From the NCBI GenBank assembly GCA_000016765.1, contig CP000700.1:246229-310228 (forward strand): DNA of 64,000 bases, written 5' to 3'. A program made the position numbers and the translations under genes. Shown in pieces: positions 57,574-64,000 of the stretch; the first letter of the stretch is position 1; every line of letters starts with the position of its first letter. The notes beneath the pieces are model-generated. The model searched no databases. It was not told the DNA's origin and saw nothing but the letters and a program-made list of their open reading frames with translations. This DNA is from Rhizorhabdus wittichii RW1 (GTDB lineage Bacteria; Pseudomonadota; Alphaproteobacteria; Sphingomonadales; Sphingomonadaceae).

Positions 57574-59079
57574 TTAGAAAAGCATCAGAGCGGCCGCGAG
57601 GATGAGGGATCCTGCGACAATGGCGCCCGCGATCCACCGCCCGGCCGCGGCGATCTCCGTGCCCCCACGCTGCGGAGGGATGAATTGATCGCGCTCCAGC
57701 CGCTCGATGATCAGCCTCAGCAGCCGCGGGCCATCCTGCCCGATCCTTGTGATCTCAAGCAGCAGACCTTGGAGTACCGGGGTCCAGGCAGCAGGATCGA
57801 GGCGCGAGGCAACGATGCGCACTGCAGCCTGCCGCAGGGCAAGGGTCAGGTCGAAGCCGGGGGCGATGTTGGCGAGGACGCCATCGAGCGTCACCAGTGC
57901 CTTGAAGATGAGGAGCAGGTCGGGCGGGACGGTCAGCCGCTCCTGCCGCATGAGCGCGAAAAAATCGTTGACCAGGGTGGCGAGCACCAGGCGCGTGCCG
58001 CCATGGCGGGCGACAAGCTGTTCGGCCGCCAGAAGGAGCCGCTCGCGAGGCGGGCTCTCACCGGCGGACCACAGGGTGAGCGTCTCCGCCAGGGCCTGCG
58101 GATCCCCGATATTGATGGCCTGGACGAAGCGCAAAAGCTCTTCCCGGCGCCGGGGGCTGACATGGCCGATGAGGCCTAGATCCAGCAAGGCGAGGCGGTT
58201 TCCGGGCAAGCACAGGAGATTGCCGGGGTGGGGATCGGCATGGAACCGCCCGGTGAGAAGGACCATGTCGAGCACGACCTGGGCGCCGAGCGATGCGATC
58301 GCGTGGGGATCGATGTCCGCCTGGACGAGGGCCTCTGCCGAGCGCGGCGCGACCCCTTCGACATAATCCATGGCGAGGAGCGTTTCCGACGTCCATTCCC
58401 AGTGGATCCCGGGAATGACGACCTGCGCGTTGCCGACGAGGTCGGCGCGCAAGCGGTCGGCATTGCGGGCCTCGTTGGTGAAGTCGAGTTCTTCCAGGAT
58501 TGCGGAAGCGAGCTGTTGGACGAGCGCGGTGGGCGCAAAGCGCCGGATTTCCGCACTGGCCCGCTCGAGTACCGCCGCGAACTGGGCGATGAGGCGCAGA
58601 TCCGCTTCCATGCGGGGACGGATGCCGGGCCGCCGGACCTTGAGGACGATGGCGCGACCATCGTGCAGGTGGGCGCGGTGGACCTGCGCCATCGAAGCGG
58701 CGGCCAGCGGCTCGGGATCGAACGCGGCGAACGCCTTGCCGACAGGTTCTCCCAAAGCCTCCTCGATGGCGGGCCGCACCATTTCGAACGGGAGCGTCGC
58801 CGCCTGGCTGTGAAGCCGCTCCAATTCGGTGATCCAGTCGGGAGGAAGAAGATCGCTGCGCGTGGCGAGAATTTGTCCGAGCTTGACGAAGGTGGGACCC
58901 AATTCCTCCAGCGCCAGGCGCGTGCGTGCGGGCAGCGCCGCTGCCTCGCCCGCAAGAAGATCTTTGGCGCCCAGGCCGAGCCGGTCGATCGCCGTGTCGA
59001 GGCCATAGCGCGCCAGGACCCCGGTGACCTCACCAAGACGCTCCCGGTCCCGGGCCGCTACCATCAAGCTTTTCAACAT
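57574..59079 (-). CDS. UbiB/ABC1-family atypical kinase
   Basis: A 501-residue member of the UbiB/ABC1 atypical kinase family with KLGQILATRSDLLPPDW, the Ala-rich loop AAASMAQVHRA and the HADPHPGN and LLDLGLIG motifs. A C-terminal hydrophobic anchor (WIAGAIVAGSLILAAALMLF) places it in the inner membrane. It promotes ubiquinone biosynthesis in studied members. The ATG at 59079 gives the expected N-terminus (MLKSLMVAARDRERLGEV). Its 5' end is 79 bases from the transposon, so its promoter may lie in a new junction. Confidence 0.93.
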   Translation of the reverse strand: MLKSLMVAARDRERLGEVTGVLARYGLDTAIDRLGLGAKDLLAGEAAALPARTRLALEELGPTFVKLGQILATRSDLLPPDWITELERLHSQAATLPFEMVRPAIEEALGEPVGKAFAAFDPEPLAAASMAQVHRAHLHDGRAIVLKVRRPGIRPRMEADLRLIAQFAAVLERASAEIRRFAPTALVQQLASAILEELDFTNEARNADRLRADLVGNAQVVIPGIHWEWTSETLLAMDYVEGVAPRSAEALVQADIDPHAIASLGAQVVLDMVLLTGRFHADPHPGNLLCLPGNRLALLDLGLIGHVSPRRREELLRFVQAINIGDPQALAETLTLWSAGESPPRERLLLAAEQLVARHGGTRLVLATLVNDFFALMRQERLTVPPDLLLIFKALVTLDGVLANIAPGFDLTLALRQAAVRIVASRLDPAAWTPVLQGLLLEITRIGQDGPRLLRLIIERLERDQFIPPQRGGTEIAAAGRWIAGAIVAGSLILAAALMLF

Positions 59080-59158
59080 GGCCCCAGAGATAGGCGCTGC
59101 GCACCAGAAACGAAGGGGCGACGTTTTCGCGACCGGCGCGGTGCGCCGGCAGGAACGT
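59080..59158. other. Left flank of the transposon
   Basis: Seventy-nine bases between the UbiB-family gene start and the transposon end. It includes the inverted pair CCGGCGCG and GCGCCGG. The last five bases, AACGT, do not match the five bases beyond the other end of the element. Confidence 0.5.
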
Positions 59159-59196
59159 GGGTCGTGCGGCTGAGCGGAACAGGAAAGTGTCGTAAG
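59159..59196 (+). repeat. Left terminal inverted repeat of the transposon
   Basis: 38 bp, GGGTCGTGCGGCTGAGCGGA at the outer end and GTGTCGTAAG at the inner end. It matches the right end at 37 of 38 positions. Confidence 0.95.
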
Positions 59197-59211
59197 GGGC
59201 ATTATTTCCTT

Positions 59212-62200
59212 TCAAAAGTCCCATTCGGAATTAGGTTGGCGTAGCGGTCTGAGGCCGCCGTTTGCGACGGCGTCAGGCACGGAGAAGTCGTAGCGGCCGA
59301 GGAAATTGATGTGACGCCAAGATATCGGCGAGAGCCGAGCGATATCGGCGGGCAGCGGCGGCGTCCCGGCCTCGCTGAGTTGGCGCACGGTTTCCTGCAT
59401 GTAGACAGCGTTCCAGTGGACGATGGAGTTGAGGGCCAGACCGAGGACCCCAAGCTGCTCCTCTTGGCCCTGACGCAGAGGGCTTCTGATTTCGCCCCGA
59501 TCGCCGTGATGGACGCGCCGACCGAGCTTGTGGCGCAATTCCTGCCGGTTGAGCTGAAACAATATTCGTCGCCGGAACGGCCGGTCATCGATGTATCGCA
59601 GGATATGCAGCGTCTTGATGATGCGGCCGAGTTCAGACAGGGCCTTGGCCAGCGTTGTTGGGCGGTCTTTGACCTGCAGCATTCGCATGACGCCTGCGGC
59701 CTTGAGGTGGCCGAGCTTGAGCGATCCGGCCAAGCGGATAAGGTCGGACCAGTTTTCCCGGATCAGATTGATTTTAACCCTGCCCCAGGCGGTCTGATCG
59801 AACGGCCCATAGCTCGCCTGGCGGTCGATACGCCAGAGTTTGGCGTCGCCGATGTCCGCCAGACGGGGGCTGAACCGGTAGCCCAAGAGCCAGAACAGAC
59901 CGAAAATGGCGTCGGAATAGGCGGCGGTGTCGGTCATGATCTCCAGAGGATCGAGCTCGGTTTCCTGCTCCAGCAGGAGAGCCAGGACGACCAGGCTGTC
60001 GCGCAACGTGCCGGGGATGACCGCTCCGGTCAGACCGCTGAACTGATTGGAAATCATGTTGTACCAAGTGACGCCGCGCTCCTGGCCGTAATATTTGGGG
60101 TTGGGCCCGGCGTGTATGGCGCTCGACGGAGCGACAAAACGCATGCCGTCGGCGCTGGCCACCTCGCCTGCGCCCCAATGTTGGACGATATCCAGACGAC
60201 TGTGAGCGGAAACGATCGCGGCGTTGGCCGCGGCGATGGTCTCGGGCCGAATGAAATTCTGACCGACCCAAGAAAGACGGTCGCGACGCAGAGCCGCAAA
60301 TTCCGGGCGCACGATCGGCTCAAGACCGATGTTGCAGGCGCCGCCGACCAGGGTCGCGCACAGGCTTATCTCGAAGTGCTCGACGGTGGCCTGACGCTCG
60401 CTCAGATGCGTAAAGGACTTGGCAAATCCGGTTCGCGCCATGACTTCAAGAAAGATGTCGGGCATTCCGGCCTTCGGCATGCGCGTTTGGACGGCGGCGC
60501 GAAGTGCTCGAAGGCTCTCGGGTTCATCAAGCTTGTCGAGGGGCGTGACCACAATCCCCATCTTGTCGGCGACCGTCTCAAAACGCAGGTCCGGATTGTC
60601 GCCGGCGCGCGCAACGACATGTCGATATGCCTCGTCGAGAAGGCGGGAGAGACCGTCAATCTCAATGTCGGCTTCCAGAGATCGGCCCAGGGCGCGTGCT
60701 ACCATCAACCTGGAATTGTGCCAGGACTCGCCCTCGAGCATCCCGCGCCGGGGATCCCCGTATCGGATGCCGGGCTTGGCGAACACATCGCGACGCTTGA
60801 TCGCCAGACGCCACGCATCGATGATCGCGAAGACATAGGCCTTCGGGTCGCGCATCCTGCCATCGTCATCCAGGACATGTTGCCTCCACGCCTTCGAGAC
60901 CGCAGCGATCGGTGCGCCGCGCATCTTGACGAGAGAGGACCAGTCGTCCACGCCCTTGAGGTAGCTGATCGCGGCCTTGACGTTTTTGCCACCTGGGGCA
61001 GCGTCGGTCTCGATGCGGGTAGCGATTTCAAAGAACAATCGCCGGGCGCTCCGCCATTTTGTTCGCAGTTGATCATAGGGCTTGGTCTCCGCGGGCTTGG
61101 CGATCGCCTCCACCTTGGACATGGCGGCCTCGATGTCGGGACGGGGCAACCGCTCGAAGAGCACATCTCGCCATTCATTGAGGGGCAGGGCGTCGTCGGT
61201 CAAAACCAACAGACCCATTGCGTGGAGCAGCATCGCGGCGCCATCGAGATCGCGCAGACTGCGCAGGCGGGCCTGTTTGTCGGCGGCTTCAGCCCCTTTC
61301 ACCAAGTCGGCGAGCAGAGCCTCGGCCAGCTCGGCGGCGTCGTCCTGGGCCGCCGCTTCGAGCGTATGGAAGAGCGCGGCTACGGTCGCGGTTCGACGAG
61401 GCTCCTGAAGGGCGGCGATGGCCGAGGGCTTGCCGACGCGCGCTACCCGCGCGAGCCGCTCAAGGGTTGTGGCGGGAACGCCCCGCGGTGGCGCCGGCCG
61501 CAGATTGAACGCCCGGACCGCATCGAGCCGATCAAGGTGTCGGAAGAGTTCGGTCGGCATGCGCTTGGAGGGAACGGTCCGGAGCGCGTCCAGGGCGGCG
61601 AACGTGGATGTGTCGCCATCGTCAAACAGCGCGGCGATGCGCACGCGCTGGTCATCGCTCAAGCTGGCGACCAGATGGCGCCAAAGCCTGGTCCGCGCAC
61701 GATCGCGGATCCTGCCAACCAGGCGCTCGACGACCGTGACGCCCGGCAGCAGCACCTTGTTGGCGATCAGCCAGGCCGCAGCTCGATCAATCAGGGGGCC
61801 GGGCCGATCGTCGCCGCTCCAGCAAAGGGCGTAGAGCCATCGGGTCAGCCGGAAACGTGCCACCGCGTTGTCGCCAAAGTCCGTGAAGCCGCAGTGCGTC
61901 CGGATGAGCGCGAGGTGCCGGATGCGTCGGCTTCCCGCAAAATAGGCGTCCACGTCCGTGCCGGGTTCAAGAGCGAGTTGTTCGATCACGGCCGCCAGGA
62001 CCGACGCTGGGATCTCGGCGGGCGAGACTGGAAATGCGCCCAGAAACCGGGCGCTCGTCAGCATCACGGCAAAGCCGAGCCGATTGTGGTCGCCGCGCAG
62101 AGTTCCAATGAGGTCGCGATCAGTTTGGTCCAGATGGAAATATCGCGCGAGTTGATCGGCCGACGGTTCGCCATCAAAGCGGGCAAAGCCCTGACGCTGG

Positions 62201-62226
62201 GCGTCAGTGAGGTGACGGGTGGGCAT
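59212..62226 (-). CDS. tnpA: Tn3-family transposase
   Basis: A 1,004-residue transposase of normal Tn3-family length. The N-terminal DUF4158 region starts PTRHLTDAQRQGFARFDGEP. The C-terminal DDE domain includes ASADGMRF and EIMTDTAAYSD as probable Asp positions and the RQELRH segment as a likely Glu position, then LALNSIVHWN. It catalyses replicative transposition, forming cointegrates. The ATG at 62226 is chosen; ribosome binding is weak. It ends 15 bases inside the left repeat. Confidence 0.97.
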   Translation of the reverse strand: MPTRHLTDAQRQGFARFDGEPSADQLARYFHLDQTDRDLIGTLRGDHNRLGFAVMLTSARFLGAFPVSPAEIPASVLAAVIEQLALEPGTDVDAYFAGSRRIRHLALIRTHCGFTDFGDNAVARFRLTRWLYALCWSGDDRPGPLIDRAAAWLIANKVLLPGVTVVERLVGRIRDRARTRLWRHLVASLSDDQRVRIAALFDDGDTSTFAALDALRTVPSKRMPTELFRHLDRLDAVRAFNLRPAPPRGVPATTLERLARVARVGKPSAIAALQEPRRTATVAALFHTLEAAAQDDAAELAEALLADLVKGAEAADKQARLRSLRDLDGAAMLLHAMGLLVLTDDALPLNEWRDVLFERLPRPDIEAAMSKVEAIAKPAETKPYDQLRTKWRSARRLFFEIATRIETDAAPGGKNVKAAISYLKGVDDWSSLVKMRGAPIAAVSKAWRQHVLDDDGRMRDPKAYVFAIIDAWRLAIKRRDVFAKPGIRYGDPRRGMLEGESWHNSRLMVARALGRSLEADIEIDGLSRLLDEAYRHVVARAGDNPDLRFETVADKMGIVVTPLDKLDEPESLRALRAAVQTRMPKAGMPDIFLEVMARTGFAKSFTHLSERQATVEHFEISLCATLVGGACNIGLEPIVRPEFAALRRDRLSWVGQNFIRPETIAAANAAIVSAHSRLDIVQHWGAGEVASADGMRFVAPSSAIHAGPNPKYYGQERGVTWYNMISNQFSGLTGAVIPGTLRDSLVVLALLLEQETELDPLEIMTDTAAYSDAIFGLFWLLGYRFSPRLADIGDAKLWRIDRQASYGPFDQTAWGRVKINLIRENWSDLIRLAGSLKLGHLKAAGVMRMLQVKDRPTTLAKALSELGRIIKTLHILRYIDDRPFRRRILFQLNRQELRHKLGRRVHHGDRGEIRSPLRQGQEEQLGVLGLALNSIVHWNAVYMQETVRQLSEAGTPPLPADIARLSPISWRHINFLGRYDFSVPDAVANGGLRPLRQPNSEWDF

Positions 62227-62229
62227 ACC

Positions 62230-62341
62230 GTGCGAAACTTTCAACTTTTGCGAAGGGGACGGCCCATGCCGATAAACAAGGCGAATTTCTTCGCAAAACA
62301 TATGTGCGAAACAAAATTGTTTTGCAGTAACTTTCGCACAA
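62230..62341. promoter_or_regulatory. Resolution (res) region and divergent promoters
   Basis: Between the divergent tnpA and tnpR there are three imperfect dyads built from TGCGAA/TTCGCA halves: 62231-62252, 62290-62310 and 62322-62338. This is the expected arrangement of sites bound by a Tn3-type resolvase, and it should contain both promoters. Confidence 0.8.
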
Positions 62342-62357
62342 TATCTGGAGCAGTCGC

Positions 62358-62918
62358 ATGAAGCTCGGCTACGCGCGCGTTTCCACCGAGGATCAGAACT
62401 TGGAAATCCAGCGCGGTCGGCTCTCGGAGGCGGGCTGTGAAATGATGTTCGAAGAGAAAATATCGGGGGCCGCTCGTGGCCGGCCCGAGCTTGAAAAGCT
62501 GATGGGTCACCTGCGCAAAGACGATGTTCTCGTCGTCGCCCGCCTCGATCGTTTGGCGCGATCCACCATCGAACTCCTGCACATCGCGGAACGCATCAAG
62601 GAAAAGCAGGCAGGATTACAATCGCTTGATGAACCTTGGGCCGATACCACGTCCCCGTCTGGCGTGATGATCATGACCGTATTCGCTGGGATCGCCCAGT
62701 TCGAGCGGACTCTCATATTGAGCCGAACCGAGGAGGGGCGAAAGGCGGCGATGGCGCGCGGTGTGAGCTTCGGACGCCCAAAGAAAATGCGCCCAGATCA
62801 GGCGGAGCTCGCTCGCCAACTCGTTCTCGAGGGTAAGTCCATTAGCGCCGTCGCAAGGACCTTCAACGTTCACCCGGCCACCATCTATCGCTGTATCGAG
62901 CCAAACAGTGCCTTATGA
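62358..62918 (+). CDS. tnpR: Serine recombinase (resolvase)
   Basis: A 186-residue resolvase/invertase. The catalytic serine is S9 in YARVSTEDQN; the arginine motif VVARLDRLARS and the C-terminal helix-turn-helix (ISAVARTFNVHPATIYRCI) are intact. It resolves cointegrates at res and represses both genes. The stop codon lies inside the right terminal repeat, so the gene runs to the very edge of the element. Confidence 0.96.
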   Translation: MKLGYARVSTEDQNLEIQRGRLSEAGCEMMFEEKISGAARGRPELEKLMGHLRKDDVLVVARLDRLARSTIELLHIAERIKEKQAGLQSLDEPWADTTSPSGVMIMTVFAGIAQFERTLILSRTEEGRKAAMARGVSFGRPKKMRPDQAELARQLVLEGKSISAVARTFNVHPATIYRCIEPNSAL

Positions 62919-62949
62919 CACTTTCCTGTTCCGCTCAGCCGCACGACCC
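62912..62949 (-). repeat. Right terminal inverted repeat of the transposon
   Basis: 38 bp, inverted relative to the left end with one mismatch (GTGTCATAAG against GTGTCGTAAG). It supplies the stop codons of both tnpR and the truncated czcC-like gene. Confidence 0.95.
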
Positions 62950-63980
62950 ATAGCCTGCTCGACATCGAGCGCGGTTACGCGCCGCACCGCGTCCGCCCGC
63001 GTCCGCTCAGCGGTCGCCTGCGCGATGGCGGCCCGGCCATTGTTGAACACCGGGATCGGGATCGAGATCGCGAACACCGCGGCGGTGTCGTTGGTCGCTT
63101 CCAGTCGCCGCAGCGCCGGTCCGACGTTGATGTCGGGCACCCGATTGGCCCGAGCAAGCCGGATGCCGGCGTCGGCGATGGCCAGATCGGCATCGGCCGC
63201 CGCCAGCGCCAGCGTGCCTTGCGCACTTGGCGGGGCGACCGGCCCGAAGGTCGCGGCAGGGAGGCGATCGAGCAGTGTTACGTCCAGCGCGCCATCTATC
63301 GGACGACCGATCCGGCGCGCGAGATTGGTCCTGGCCGCCTCCGCAAGCCGCGTCAGCCGCTCGACGTTGGCATCCGCGTTGATCCGCGCCACGTCGGCGC
63401 GCTGCTGTTCGAGCGGCGATGCCCGGCCCGCCTGAACGCGGACCCCGGCGCCGCGCAGGACTTCCGCCGCGATCCGGGCTTGGTCGCGTGCCGTCGCCAA
63501 GCGGCGTTCGGCCGCGACCGCCTCGACATAGAGCTGCGTCACCTGCACGCGGATATCGGCCTCTGCGATCGCGGCTTGGAGCTGCGCCCGAGATAGCTGC
63601 GCGCCGGCGACGGCGACACGCGCGCTTCGCTTGCCGCCCAGCTCGATCGGGATCGCAACCCCGACCGTCGTTTCAGCGCTCCGCAGCCCCCGATAAGGCC
63701 CGGAACCCACGACATTCTCGACCTGACCCTGAAAGGTCGGATTGGGGCGGAGGCCCGCGACGGAGCGTCCAGCCTGTGCGGCTTCGATGCCCGCTGCTGC
63801 CGCCGCGTTGGCCGGTGCCGACCCACCTGCCGCCAACACGGCCTGATCGAGCGTGAAAGCCGGCATGGGCTGTGCCGATGTTGGCGCAGCCGGGACCGGC
63901 GCTTGTTGCGCCTGTGCTTGCGCCTGCGCGATCGATGCGCAGGACGCCGCAGCCAATACGGCCGCGATCAACTTTTTCAT
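62913..63980 (-). pseudogene. czcC: CzcC-like efflux outer-membrane protein, 3' end truncated by the transposon
   Basis: A leftward gene with signal peptide (MKKLIAAVLAAASCASIAQA), TolC/OEP repeat 1 and most of repeat 2 (IPIPVFNNGRAAIAQATAE). The last eleven residues (GRAAERNRKVS) are encoded by the transposon end, so native sequence stops after VEQAM. At 355 residues it lacks some 60-80 residues compared with CzcC-type proteins, including the end of the second coiled-coil half, so it is unlikely to work. The family exports Co, Zn, Cd or Ni with CzcB and CzcA. Confidence 0.88.
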
Positions 63981-64000
63981 TATCTGGTGATCCTGACAAA

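Larger units (their letters stand above)
59159..62949. mobile_element. Cryptic Tn3-family transposon (3,791 bp)
   Basis: Bounded by 38-bp terminal inverted repeats differing at one position, both beginning GGGTCGTG and ending TAAG as in Tn3. It carries only tnpA (leftward), tnpR (rightward) and a res region between them, with no passenger genes. The usual 5-bp target duplication is absent (AACGT on the left, ATAGC on the right). The right end interrupts a czcC-like gene. Confidence 0.95.

Noticed and set aside
59311..62361. Rightward open frame of over 1,000 codons opposite tnpA
   Set aside because: It is the antisense of the transposase, a common effect of high GC; tnpA itself has full family motifs.

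Overview
The window looks like part of a large conjugative plasmid, or a chromid, of a GC-rich alphaproteobacterium, most likely a sphingomonad (Sphingobium/Novosphingobium/Sphingomonas type). This rests on the high GC codon usage, two promoters matching the alphaproteobacterial general-stress sigma factor EcfG (GGAAC-N16-CGTT), many small DUF proteins common in sphingomonads, and an F-type transfer operon of the kind known from sphingomonad megaplasmids. No rRNA, tRNA or CRISPR was seen, and no replication genes.

Layout. 1-3426: the 3' part of a very large protein ending in a DUF3883 nuclease-like domain, possibly defence-related. 3.7-14.4 kb: small stress-type genes (cold shock protein, SRPBCC protein plus zinc alcohol dehydrogenase behind an EcfG promoter, a single-domain response regulator, DUF3597, a DUF4142 lipoprotein behind a second EcfG promoter, iron-permease-family protein, DUF465, HtpG, DUF167). 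14.5-20.5 kb: a tightly coupled signalling operon (CHASE3-GAF-kinase with three receiver domains, CheR, CheB, receiver-kinase). 20.5-23.3 kb: DUF983, two small proteins and a DUF1173 protein. 23.4-45.6 kb: the transfer region, with a lytic transglycosylase, two leftward genes of unknown role, a striking double palindrome, then pilin-traL-E-K-B-dsbC-V-C-X-trbI-S26 peptidase-traW-X-traU-trbC-traN-X-X-traF-H-G, nearly all overlapping or abutting. TraI and TraD, which the system needs, are not in the window. 45.6-59.1 kb: a second accessory block (BI-1 protein, HdeD, a lone acyl carrier protein, HD-GYP phosphodiesterase, PAS hybrid kinase, thioesterase, PEP carboxykinase, XRE regulator, PhnA-like protein, NhaP antiporter, response regulator, UbiB-family kinase). 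59,159-62,949: a complete cryptic Tn3-family transposon with 38-bp ends. 62,950-64,000: a CzcC-like efflux outer-membrane protein cut off by that transposon.

Taken together, a self-transfer machine is flanked by two blocks of envelope, protein-folding, pH and signalling functions, suggesting a transferable stress-fitness plasmid. The points most worth checking are the double palindrome before the pilin gene, the missing target duplication and adjacent deletion at the transposon, the two DUF1173-type relatives, and the plasmid-borne pckA with its own dyad and divergent regulator. Functions are read from sequence motifs and family knowledge only; no database search was run.
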